Shown: positions 8,226 through 15,657 of the stretch, one piece after another
Layout of the letters: each line of letters begins with the position of its first letter
Position numbering within the stretch: the stretch's first letter is position 1
Assembly (NCBI GenBank): GCA_021202555.1
Contig: JAJQCT010000007.1
Span: 1-46,959 of the forward strand
DNA: 46,959 nucleotides
Direction: 5' to 3'
DNA from: Clostridiales bacterium
GTDB lineage: Bacteria; Bacillota; Clostridia; Oscillospirales; CAG-272
Made by a program: the position numbers and the translations under genes
Notes under the pieces: model-generated
What the model saw: only the letters and a program-made list of their open reading frames with translations
The model's database searches: none
Told to the model about the DNA's origin: nothing

Positions 8226-9233
8226 TTATCTGGTCCTATACTGCGTCGCTCCCGGGAATTTGTCCTCGGATTCAAGCACTCTCTCTATTCCAAGCGCCAC
8301 AGCGTCAAGAGGACGCTTCGGCTTTATCACGCGTATTCCCGTGAGCTGCGAGAGAAGTATATTAAGCCCGCCGAGAAGCGCGCCGCCTCCCGCGAGCATT
8401 ATTCCGTTGTCGTATATGTCGCCCGAAAGCTCGGGCGGGGTCGATTCGAGCGTTGCCGACAGCGCGTCGACTATATGCGTGATTTCCTCTGATATTGCCT
8501 CGCGTATGTTCGCGGAATTTATCGTCACCGTCATGGGAAGCCCCGAAAGAAGATTTCTTCCCCTCACCTCTCGCTCGCCTCTGTCCGCTGCGGGGTGAAT
8601 GGAGCCTATCTCCTTTTTCAGCCGCTCCGCCGTCGATTCGCCTATAAGTATATTGAATTTGCGCCTCATGTAGTTCACAATCGCCTCGTCAAGCTCATCT
8701 CCCGCGACGCGCAGCGAATTTGAAAGCACTATTCCGCCGAGACTGATTACGGCGACCTCGGTTGTTCCGCCGCCGATGTCGATTATCATGTTTCCCCTCG
8801 GGCTTTCGATTTTAAGTCCCGTTCCGATGGCAGCCGCAATAGGCTCCTCGATAAGCGCGACGCTCTGCGCGCCTGCCTCGAGCGTTGCGTCCTCAACCGC
8901 ACGCTTTTCAACCTCCGTGACGCCGTAGGGTATGCAGATTACGACGCGCGGGCGCGTCAGCATTGTGTTGCCCGACACCTTTTTGAAGAATTGATGCAGC
9001 ATTGCCGCCGCGACGTCAAATTCGGCGATAACTCCGTCCTTCAGCGGACGCATTGCCGTTATCGAGCCGGGCGTTCTGCCGAGCATTCGCTTGGCGTCAG
9101 ACCCGACGGCGACGACCTTTCCCGTGCGCGATTCAATCGCGACGACGGATGGCTCCCGCAATACAATTCCCTTTCCCTTGACGCATACTATCGTATTTGC
9201 CGTCCCGAGATCTATTCCGATACTTCTTCCCAT
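8226..9233 (-). CDS. mreB: Actin-like cell-shape protein MreB
   Basis: MreB forms membrane-associated filaments that orient peptidoglycan synthesis. The 335-residue sequence shows the actin-fold nucleotide motifs: phosphate 1 GIDLGTANT (6-14), connect 1 MRPLKDGVIAEF, phosphate 2 IDIGGGTTEVAVIS, the EEPIAAAIG stretch and the adenosine loop LAGGGALLGGL. It is full length. The ATG at 9233 has no strong ribosome binding site nearby (a GGGAGG lies almost 40 nt upstream, beyond an in-frame stop), which is odd for an abundant protein. Between it and maf lies an unusual 15-bp tandem repeat. Confidence 0.96.
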   Translation of the reverse strand: MGRSIGIDLGTANTIVCVKGKGIVLREPSVVAIESRTGKVVAVGSDAKRMLGRTPGSITAMRPLKDGVIAEFDVAAAMLHQFFKKVSGNTMLTRPRVVICIPYGVTEVEKRAVEDATLEAGAQSVALIEEPIAAAIGTGLKIESPRGNMIIDIGGGTTEVAVISLGGIVLSNSLRVAGDELDEAIVNYMRRKFNILIGESTAERLKKEIGSIHPAADRGEREVRGRNLLSGLPMTVTINSANIREAISEEITHIVDALSATLESTPPELSGDIYDNGIMLAGGGALLGGLNILLSQLTGIRVIKPKRPLDAVALGIERVLESEDKFPGATQYRTR

Positions 9234-9290
9234 GATATATAAAGCGGCGATTTACCGTTCGGCGCCGCGTGCCTCCCAAAAATTATTTAG

Positions 9291-9365
9291 GTGAAATTTA
9301 TTTCAGCGAAATTTATTTTGGTGAAATTTATTTCGGTGAAATTTATTTCATTGAAATCATTTCAC
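9291..9365. repeat. 15-bp tandem repeat between maf and mreB
   Basis: Five consecutive 15-bp units: 9291-9305, 9306-9320, 9321-9335, 9336-9350 and 9351-9365, consensus GTGAAATTTATTTCG. A more degenerate unit may precede at 9276-9290. Each unit holds the small inverted repeat GAAAT/ATTTC. The array ends inside the last codons of maf and forms most of the 123-bp maf-mreB gap. Confidence 0.9.
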
Positions 9366-10034
9366 TGTGTCCGTATTTTCCTTGAAAACGTCGATTCCGA
9401 AGTCCGCAAGAAGTTTCGCGCTCACGCACTTTGAAAGCCCGACGACGGCAAAGTAATCGCCCTCGATTTTTGTCACAAATACCCCGCCGATGCCCTGTAT
9501 TCCGTAAGCACCCGCCTTGTCAAGCGGCTCGCCCGTTCTGATGTAGCCGTCAATCTCATCGCTTTTTATCCCGCGAAACGTGACGCGCGCTGACGAAACA
9601 GAGCTTTTGATTCTGATGCCTCCCCTGCGGTCGTCAGACGCGGTGCCGTCATCAGACGCGGTGCAGTCGTCAGACGCAGTGCAGTCGTCAGACGCGGCGG
9701 CAATACCCGTAAAGACGGTGTGCGTCTTATCCGAAAGCGCCGCGAGCATTCGCGCGGCATCCGGCGCGTCCTTCGGCTTGCCGAATATTTTCCCGTCAAG
9801 CGCCACCACCGTGTCGGCTCCAAGCGCGACAAAGCCGGTGACTCCCATTTCCGAAAGCATTTCCGCCGCCGCCATAGCCTTTCTTTCCGCGAGCATTAAA
9901 ACAGCCGCGTCAGGGGCGATTCCGTCCTCGAGCGTCTCATCCGCGCCGACGGCGAAAACCTCAAATGAAAGTCCCATTTCGGTGAGAATTTCGCGTCGTC
10001 TCGGCGAGGATGAGGCAAGATAGAGCTTCGGCAT
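9357..10034 (-). CDS. maf: Maf-type nucleotide pyrophosphatase with an inserted 6-residue repeat
   Basis: Maf proteins hydrolyse non-canonical or modified nucleoside triphosphates (dTTP/UTP pyrophosphatase or m7GTP pyrophosphatase types) and are linked to septum inhibition. Motifs seen: the N-terminal substrate loop ASSSPRRREIL, LGADTVVALDGKIFGKP, and DKAGAYGIQG with the conserved basic/acidic pair. At 225 residues it is about 30 longer than usual; the excess is a loop near residues 110-136 made of four copies of ASDDxx encoded by an 18-bp tandem repeat. The maf-mre neighbourhood is conserved in Bacillota. The dut stop codon is directly followed by this ATG (TAAATG), implying coupling. Confidence 0.92.
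   Translation of the reverse strand: MPKLYLASSSPRRREILTEMGLSFEVFAVGADETLEDGIAPDAAVLMLAERKAMAAAEMLSEMGVTGFVALGADTVVALDGKIFGKPKDAPDAARMLAALSDKTHTVFTGIAAASDDCTASDDCTASDDGTASDDRRGGIRIKSSVSSARVTFRGIKSDEIDGYIRTGEPLDKAGAYGIQGIGGVFVTKIEGDYFAVVGLSKCVSAKLLADFGIDVFKENTDTVK
9633..9704. repeat. 18-bp in-frame tandem repeat inside maf
   Basis: Four units at 9633-9650, 9651-9668, 9669-9686 and 9687-9704, based on GTCAGACGCGGTGCAGTC. On the coding minus strand they translate as repeats of ASDDCT, ASDDCT, ASDDGT and ASDDRR. The unit length keeps the frame, so copy number could vary without breaking the gene. Confidence 0.92.
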
Positions 10035-10481
10035 TTATTTAATTCCCGTCGAGCCGAAGCCGCCCTCGCCGCGTTCTGTTTCGGAAAGCTCGTCCGCCGC
10101 CTCAATTTCAGCGGCAAGCACGGGCAAAAACATCATTTGAGCTATCCTGTCGCCCGAATGAACCGTAAAGTCACAGCTGCCCGCATTGAGAAGTCCGACG
10201 CGAATCTCCCCACGGTAATCCGAATCAATTACGCCGATTCCGTTTGCGAGCGATATTCCGTTTCGGAACGCAAGCCCGCTGCGCGCGGAAACGACTGCGA
10301 CCACACCCTCGGGAATTTCAAGTGCAAGCCCCGTCGGGACGGAGCGAATCTCTCCCTTCGGTATCACAATATCGTCAGCCGACGCGCTTGAAAGATCAAC
10401 CGCCGCCGCACCCGATGTCTGATATTCGGGAAGCTTTGCCCCGACGGCGAGCCTTTTGAATTTCACATTGATTTTTTCCAT
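10035..10481 (-). CDS. dut: dUTP diphosphatase (dUTPase)
   Basis: Hydrolyses dUTP to dUMP and pyrophosphate, keeping uracil out of DNA and feeding dTMP synthesis. The 148-residue trimeric-type dUTPase shows motif 1 AAAVDLSSA, motif 2 with SARSGLAFR, motif 3 NGIGVIDSDYRGEI with the catalytic Asp, motif 4 GDRIAQMMF and the C-terminal motif 5 RGEGGFGSTG. It is full length and sits between the U32 peptidase gene (19 nt gap) and maf. dut next to maf puts two nucleotide-pool sanitising enzymes together. Confidence 0.95.
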   Translation of the reverse strand: MEKINVKFKRLAVGAKLPEYQTSGAAAVDLSSASADDIVIPKGEIRSVPTGLALEIPEGVVAVVSARSGLAFRNGISLANGIGVIDSDYRGEIRVGLLNAGSCDFTVHSGDRIAQMMFLPVLAAEIEAADELSETERGEGGFGSTGIK

Positions 10482-10500
10482 AAAGCATAAATTCCTTTTT

Positions 10501-12522
10501 TCATTTTATCCGCCGTATCCGACCCTCGGGCGGCGTGTGATTCCGATATGCGCAAATTACCTCGTCAACCTCGTCCCCCGATTCGACGGTGAACATAAAA
10601 TGACGGTCAAAGCCCGTGCCGCGCAGTGTATCCGCCGTGTAAATCGGCACGCTGTTATATATGACGGAGCCGCTGCCCTCACGCATGACGGGAAATTTCG
10701 CGCCCGTTCTGTCCGTAAGCGTAAAATTTACGGCATTTCTTTGCCTCGGCGATATTATCCTCATTGCCGTTGTCATGATCGGCACCCTGCCGTAAACAAT
10801 CAGCGACGCCGGAATTTTGTCGGATATTGCTCTTGCCGCCGCAAGCGGCAGCTCGGGCGAGAGGGTCACAAAATCAAAGCCGCGCCTCAAAAGAAAATTT
10901 GCCGTCTCAGAGCTGCATATATTGAATCTGTAGCCCGCGAAAAGCGCGAGGTCTGTTCCCTTGAAAAATTCAAGCTGCGAAAGTGAGAAAAGCACGGCAT
11001 ACCGCGCGCCCGAGCGGACGGCTGAGGACACAAGCCTTCGTATTTTTCCCATCTCGCCGTCGAATATATAAGGCGGCATGATTATCCCGTTTGCGCCGCA
11101 GCAGTCCCCGCCGCCCTCAAAGCACCGAAGCGGCAGAAACCGCACAGCAAAATATTCGCGCGCCGCCGCCGTAATTTGCTCGGGCGACATAAATTCAGCC
11201 GTCGGGTCAGGCGCGTGCTTTGCGGGATTTATATCCGGCGCGTCATTTGCATGACACCCCGCCGACATCGTTCTTTCAGGGCGCGTCAGCGCGTCGAAAG
11301 CCGCACGGCGAAGCGAATTGAGCGAGGACATTTTTAGATTCAGCCCGTCGTCAAGCGTTAAATTGAAAGCCGTTTTATCCGAGACGCAAAGCCCAGTCCC
11401 GCCGAGCTTTGATATGCGCGATATAACCTCATCCCTTTTGAGAGGCTGCGTCTTTGCCTCCTCGGGAACGTCTCCCGTGACGGTGACGCTTTTCCCCCGC
11501 AGCGTATATGAAAGCGAGGAGGGCTTCCCTTTTCGTATCTCGCAGTCAACGCGGTCAAGCGCGGCATCCTTCAGCGGCAAAATGTCAATCTTTGATTCGG
11601 CTTCCCTCGTTGCCGCCTTGTCGTCATCGCGTCTGACCCCGAGCATTGAGCGGGGAGATGACGCGAAGGCTCCCGTATAATAGGCGTCGGTAAAGCCCGT
11701 GCGCGAGAAAAGGCGCTCAAGCTTCGCGATTTCTCCCTCATCCGCGTCGCGTTTTTCGTCGATAAGGCGTCTGTATACGCTCGTAACGCCGTAAACGTAT
11801 TCGGCGCTTTTCATCCGCCCCTCGATTTTGAAGGACGCGATATTCATACTCGTAAGCCCGCGCATATGAGCGGCAAGGCACAAATCCTTGAGTGACAAGG
11901 GATAGCCGCCGTCGTATGACATTCTGCACGGCTGGGCGCACATTCCGCGGTTTCCGCTTCTGCCTCCTATCATCGAGCTAATGAGGCACTGCCCCGAAAA
12001 CGACACGCAGAGCGCGCCGTGAATAAACACCTCAATTTCCAAGGGCGAATTTCCGGTCAGATACTCAAGATTTTCGCGCGTGCATTCGCGGGGCGCGACC
12101 ATTCTCGAAAATCCCACAGCCGACAATGCAGCCGCGTCGAGCGAGTTCGCGCACGAGGTCTGCGTTGAGGCATGAAGCTCAATTTGCGGAATTTGCCGAA
12201 AAAGCCGCGCGGCAAGTCCGAAATCGGAAACAATAAACGCATCGGCTCCCATCTGCCAGAGCGACATTGCAGTATTTGCAGCATCGTCAAGCTCGCGGTC
12301 GTAAATTTCCGTGTTGAGCGTTATATACGCGCGAACCCCGTGCAGGCGGCAGATTCGAAGAGCGTCCTCCGCTTCCTCCGGCGTGAAATTTTCCGCGTAT
12401 CCGCGCGCGTTATATGAACCGACTCCGAAATAAACGGCGTCGGCACCCGCCGAAATCGCGGCAAAAAGAGCATCCTTGCTGCCTGCGGGCGCAAGCAACT
12501 CGTTTTGCGTTTTTTTCTCCAC
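10501..12522 (-). CDS. U32 family peptidase-like RNA hydroxylation protein (RlhA/TrhP type)
   Basis: The 673-residue protein begins with the U32 signature (ELLAPAGSKDALFAAISAGADAVYFG) and carries the U32 core SGQCLISSMIGGRSGNRGMCAQPCR with clustered cysteines, then IASFKIEGRMKSAEYV. The C-terminal half matches the DUF3656-type extension found in long U32 proteins such as E. coli RlhA (23S rRNA C2501 hydroxylation); shorter relatives (TrhP) make 5-hydroxyuridine in tRNA. Despite the name, protease activity is doubtful for this group, and an RNA-hydroxylation role with prephenate and an iron-sulfur centre is the more likely reading. It starts 3 nt after zapA, an arrangement common in Clostridia. 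Confidence 0.88.
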   Translation of the reverse strand: MEKKTQNELLAPAGSKDALFAAISAGADAVYFGVGSYNARGYAENFTPEEAEDALRICRLHGVRAYITLNTEIYDRELDDAANTAMSLWQMGADAFIVSDFGLAARLFRQIPQIELHASTQTSCANSLDAAALSAVGFSRMVAPRECTRENLEYLTGNSPLEIEVFIHGALCVSFSGQCLISSMIGGRSGNRGMCAQPCRMSYDGGYPLSLKDLCLAAHMRGLTSMNIASFKIEGRMKSAEYVYGVTSVYRRLIDEKRDADEGEIAKLERLFSRTGFTDAYYTGAFASSPRSMLGVRRDDDKAATREAESKIDILPLKDAALDRVDCEIRKGKPSSLSYTLRGKSVTVTGDVPEEAKTQPLKRDEVISRISKLGGTGLCVSDKTAFNLTLDDGLNLKMSSLNSLRRAAFDALTRPERTMSAGCHANDAPDINPAKHAPDPTAEFMSPEQITAAAREYFAVRFLPLRCFEGGGDCCGANGIIMPPYIFDGEMGKIRRLVSSAVRSGARYAVLFSLSQLEFFKGTDLALFAGYRFNICSSETANFLLRRGFDFVTLSPELPLAAARAISDKIPASLIVYGRVPIMTTAMRIISPRQRNAVNFTLTDRTGAKFPVMREGSGSVIYNSVPIYTADTLRGTGFDRHFMFTVESGDEVDEVICAYRNHTPPEGRIRRIK

Positions 12523-12525
12523 GTT

Positions 12526-12834
12526 TTATTCTTTTTCTTTTTCGGTCTTTTCGCGCAGCGCCTGATTTTCAGCCTTCAGGCGATTGACGTTTGCTGTATA
12601 AAGCGCCACCTGCGCCTCAAGATTCTTGACCTTTTTCTCAAGGCGAATCTTGTCGCAGTTATAGTCGAGCGCCGAGAGCAGCGCGGCTTCAAGCCTTGTG
12701 CAGTGGGGATTTTTTGCCATCATCGCGTCAATTCTGTCGTTCAGCTCATTGACGACGAATCTGACAAAATCCTCGTTTTCATCCGTTTTTACTGTCATCG
12801 CGATGTCGCCGATTTCAATATCGTACTTTTCCAT
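12526..12834 (-). CDS. zapA: Cell division protein ZapA
   Basis: ZapA cross-links FtsZ protofilaments at the Z-ring. The 102-residue protein has the N-terminal ZapA globular domain (IEIGDIAMTVKTDENEDFVRFVVNELNDRI, split here by residues VKT) and a long C-terminal coiled coil from about residue 60 (EKKVKNLEAQVALY onward) ending in a Glu/Lys tail. A GGAAGGAAA ribosome binding site precedes the ATG. It is the first gene of the nine-gene minus-strand operon. The call rests on domain layout and on its place directly upstream of the U32 gene. Confidence 0.85.
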   Translation of the reverse strand: MEKYDIEIGDIAMTVKTDENEDFVRFVVNELNDRIDAMMAKNPHCTRLEAALLSALDYNCDKIRLEKKVKNLEAQVALYTANVNRLKAENQALREKTEKEKE

Positions 12835-12895
12835 TTCCGTTTCCTTCCGGTAATCCGTATTTTGTCGATATATGCCCGTATCCGCAAACAGCCTC

Positions 12896-12924
12896 TTGAA
12901 ATTTGCATTCTTTTGAGATATAAT
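12896..12924 (+). promoter_or_regulatory. Sigma-A promoter of thiI-pcp
   Basis: TTGAAA at 12896-12901 and TATAAT at 12919-12924 are 17 nt apart, giving a leader of about 140 nt. The remaining intergenic space (to 13070) is AT-rich; a minus-strand promoter for zapA probably lies at 12940-12975 (TATAAT- or TAAAAT-like boxes) but its -35 is poor. Confidence 0.8.
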
Positions 12925-13070
12925 AAGCAGACGAGCATTTTACCACACTATATATTATATAATATTTGCGAGCGCTTTGGAATAGATTTTGCGAAAATTT
13001 ATCGTGAACGAATCGGTAAATGTCGGTTTTTGGGGCGTCACGCGGAAATTCGGAGGTTTTTTCGGGATTT

Positions 13071-14249
13071 ATGAGCAGTTACAAACGTGTTATACTCTGC
13101 AAATACGGCGAGGTTGCGCTCAAGGGCGCAAACAAGCCGCACTTTGAGGAGCTTATGATGAAGGATTTGCGGGAACGCGCGGCAAGAATCGGCAGCTTCA
13201 ATATTTATTCGGCGCAAAGCACCGTTTATATCGAACCGCAGGGCGACGATGACGACATCGACGCGATGCTTGACGAGGCGGCGCATACATTCGGATTTTC
13301 GGCGCTCACACTCGCAGCCGTCGCGGACAAAAATATTGACGACATAAAAAGGGTCACGGTCGATTATATTGTACCGGCGCTCCCCGCGGGCGCGTCGTTT
13401 CGCGCGGACGCGAAGCGCGCCGACAAGACGTTTCCGATGAAATCTCCCGAAATCGCCGCAAGCGTCGGCGAGGCTGTTCTCGAGGCATCTCCATCGCTGA
13501 GAGTTGATTTGCACAATCCCGACAAAAACATCACAGTCGAGGTGCGCGAGCGCGGTGCGTATATTCACGGCGACCAGATTAAGGGCGCGGGCGGAATGCC
13601 GAGAGGCTCAAACGGGCGCGGGATTCTGCTGCTTTCGGGCGGGATTGACAGTCCTGTCGCAGGATATATGATGATGAGGCGCGGCGTCGGACTTGAAGCC
13701 GTGCATTTCGAGAGCTTCCCGTATACGAGCGAGGCGGCTCGCGAAAAGGTTCTCGCGCTCGCGAAAATTCTCACCTCGTGGTGCGGCTCTATGAAGGTGC
13801 ACATAATCTCCGTGACGCACATTCAGGAGGAGCTGAAGGCGCACGCGAAGGAGGATTACTTCACCCTTCTGCTGCGGCGCTTCATGATGCGCCTTTCGCT
13901 TCGCGTTCAAAGATTCGCGGGCAGCGACTGCCTTATAACGGGCGAAAGCCTCGGTCAGGTCGCGAGCCAGACGATGCAGGCGCTCGCCGTCACGGACGAG
14001 ATAGCGGACGTTCCCGTATTCCGTCCGCTTATCGGGATGGATAAGGAGGAAATCGTGGCAATCTCACGAAAAATCGGCGCTTTTGAGACGTCGATTCTGC
14101 CGTATGAGGACTGCTGCACGGTATTTACGCCGCAGCACCCGAAAACCCGCCCGTCGCTTGAAAATGTCATCATGCAGGAAAAGCGCATCGATGTTGACGC
14201 GCTGACGGACGAGGCATGGTCAACGCACGAAATCGTAACGGTTGAGTGA
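13071..14249 (+). CDS. thiI: tRNA uracil 4-sulfurtransferase ThiI
   Basis: ThiI adenylates U8 of tRNA and transfers sulfur to make 4-thiouridine; it also serves thiazole synthesis in some bacteria. The 392-residue protein has the N-terminal ferredoxin-like/THUMP region (YGEVALKGANK near 12-22; THUMP to about 165) and the PP-loop SGGIDSP at 189-195. It ends after the PP-loop domain and so lacks the C-terminal rhodanese domain of the enterobacterial enzyme, as is normal for Bacillota, where a dedicated cysteine desulfurase (NifZ/IscS type) supplies sulfur. The ATG at 13071 follows CGGAGG at 13051-13056 and begins the family N-terminus (SSYKRVILCKYGE); an in-frame ATG at 13020 has no ribosome binding site. 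Confidence 0.95.
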   Translation: MSSYKRVILCKYGEVALKGANKPHFEELMMKDLRERAARIGSFNIYSAQSTVYIEPQGDDDDIDAMLDEAAHTFGFSALTLAAVADKNIDDIKRVTVDYIVPALPAGASFRADAKRADKTFPMKSPEIAASVGEAVLEASPSLRVDLHNPDKNITVEVRERGAYIHGDQIKGAGGMPRGSNGRGILLLSGGIDSPVAGYMMMRRGVGLEAVHFESFPYTSEAAREKVLALAKILTSWCGSMKVHIISVTHIQEELKAHAKEDYFTLLLRRFMMRLSLRVQRFAGSDCLITGESLGQVASQTMQALAVTDEIADVPVFRPLIGMDKEEIVAISRKIGAFETSILPYEDCCTVFTPQHPKTRPSLENVIMQEKRIDVDALTDEAWSTHEIVTVE

Positions 14250-14273
14250 GGACAATAAAATTCGGAGGTCGTC

Positions 14274-14900
14274 ATGAAATCACTTATTACGGGATTTTCG
14301 CCTTTCGGGGGCGAGAGGTGCAACCCGTCGATTGACGCGGTGCGGATGCTGCCCGACACCGTTCGGTATTCGGGAGGCGAAATTCAGATTTACAAAGCGG
14401 AGATACCGACTGTTTTCGGGCGCGCGGGAGACGCTCTTTGCGAGCAACTTGAGAAAATTTGCCCCGATATTGTGATTTGCGTCGGTCAGGCGGGAGGTCG
14501 CGAGGGGATTTCGATTGAAAAGGTTGCGATAAATTATATTTTCGCGTCGCACCCCGACAATGAGGGAAACAAGCCCGAGGGGGTTCCCGTCGTCAGCGGG
14601 GCGCCCGACGCATATTTTTCGACGCTGCCCGTGCTAAAAATCGAGAGCGCGCTCCACGAGCGGGGATTTTCCGCGAAAATATCGTACTCTGCCGGCACAT
14701 ATGTCTGTAACGACTTATTTTATACGCTCATGCACGTGACGGCGGGGCGCGGAATTTCGGCAGGCTTTATCCATGTGCCGTATTCGACAGAGCAGGCGGG
14801 AGAGAGGCGCGTCCCGTCAATGCCGACGGCGAAAATAAGCGAAGCGCTTGAAATTGCGCTCACCGTGAGCGCTGAATATCTCGGCACGTGTCGAAAATGA
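14274..14900 (+). CDS. pcp: Pyrrolidone-carboxylate peptidase (pyroglutamyl peptidase I)
   Basis: A cytosolic C15 cysteine peptidase that removes N-terminal pyroglutamate from peptides. The 208-residue sequence opens with LITGFSPFGGERCNPS and has the catalytic triad at Glu82 (GREGISIEKVAINY), Cys145 (AGTYVCNDLFY) and His167 (GFIHVPY), with family spacing and length (about 215). A GGAGG site lies just before the ATG. It follows thiI by 24 nt and is followed by a terminator, so the two are probably one transcript. Confidence 0.96.
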   Translation: MKSLITGFSPFGGERCNPSIDAVRMLPDTVRYSGGEIQIYKAEIPTVFGRAGDALCEQLEKICPDIVICVGQAGGREGISIEKVAINYIFASHPDNEGNKPEGVPVVSGAPDAYFSTLPVLKIESALHERGFSAKISYSAGTYVCNDLFYTLMHVTAGRGISAGFIHVPYSTEQAGERRVPSMPTAKISEALEIALTVSAEYLGTCRK

Positions 14901-14936
14901 GCGGATTTTGAAAGACAAACGCATAAAATGAACATT

Positions 14937-14970
14937 TCCCCCACAGTCGGTCATGACTGCGGGGGATTTT
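14937..14970 (+). terminator. Intrinsic terminator of thiI-pcp
   Basis: TCCCCCACAGTC (14937-14948) pairs with GACTGCGGGGGA (14955-14966) with a single mismatch and a 6-nt loop, followed by TTTT. The U-tract is short, so termination may be incomplete. Confidence 0.7.
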
Positions 14971-15006
14971 GCTGTTAAAATGACTTTGTATGCCTCGATT
15001 TAAGCC

Positions 15007-15603
15007 TCACAGAATCACCATATACTCTATGCTCACAACAACGTCGTTTTGCAGGATGATTATAAGCTCGGTGCTTCCCTTCGTATAAGTCATGGAGGTG
15101 CCGCTTTCCTCGTAATCCTCGCCGTAAAGCTCGATTACGCGGCTTGCGTCGTCGCCGAGCGCAAGCCCCTCGGGCGTGGTGATATTCGCATCTGTCAGAT
15201 AGATTGAGTAAATTATCTCGCCGTTGCCTTCGTCGTAAGCCGTAAGCTCAAAGGTGTCGTACATATATACGTTGTCCGTTCCGTCAATCGCGCAGCTCGG
15301 CACCGTGTAGGTGTCGTTTGCGTCAGGCAGAACGCTCAAATCGAGAGCCGTTCCCGGTATAATCGTCACGCCGTCCGTTTCAAAGTAAAACGCCTCCTCG
15401 GATGCGTCGTCGGCATTTTCCATCGCCGTAGCTGATGCGTCCGTCCCGCTTGCGTTCGTGTCCTCATTTGTTTCATCCTCGGACGCGCCGCGCGTGATAA
15501 CCTGATTTGTCGCTTCTGTTCCCGTCTCGCCGGAGCAGGCGGCGAGGACAGAGAGTACGAGAGCTGCCACAAGAAGCAGCGCAAATTTCTTCAGTTTAAG
15601 CAT
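15007..15603 (-). CDS. Lipoprotein with acidic Thr/Ala linker, function unknown
   Basis: A 198-residue secreted lipoprotein: the signal peptide LLVAALVLSVLAAC gives a lipobox LAAC with Cys at about position 23. A low-complexity linker rich in Thr, Asp, Glu and Ala (to about residue 70) leads to a small beta-rich domain that ends with ELIIILQNDVVVSIEYMVIL. The segment GLALGDDASRVIELYGEDYE resembles the repeat of small Bacillota lipoproteins in which a hydrophobic strand-helix (BLIP/SmpA-like) unit recurs, but I do not claim a family. A GGAGGAG site precedes the ATG. It is the last gene of the surface operon, 54 nt after the SGNH gene, so it likely acts outside the membrane with those products. 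Confidence 0.8.
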   Translation of the reverse strand: MLKLKKFALLLVAALVLSVLAACSGETGTEATNQVITRGASEDETNEDTNASGTDASATAMENADDASEEAFYFETDGVTIIPGTALDLSVLPDANDTYTVPSCAIDGTDNVYMYDTFELTAYDEGNGEIIYSIYLTDANITTPEGLALGDDASRVIELYGEDYEESGTSMTYTKGSTELIIILQNDVVVSIEYMVIL

Positions 15604-15657
15604 ATTCTCCTCCGAATATCATTTATTTTTTTTCGGTCTTTCATGCAAAAGAGCCGT

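Noticed and set aside
9291-9365. Possible CRISPR array
   Set aside because: Units of 15 bp follow each other directly with no spacers and no cas genes are near; it is a simple tandem repeat.
13020-13070. Upstream ATG start for thiI
   Set aside because: The added residues do not match the family and there is no ribosome binding site, whereas CGGAGG precedes the ATG at 13071.
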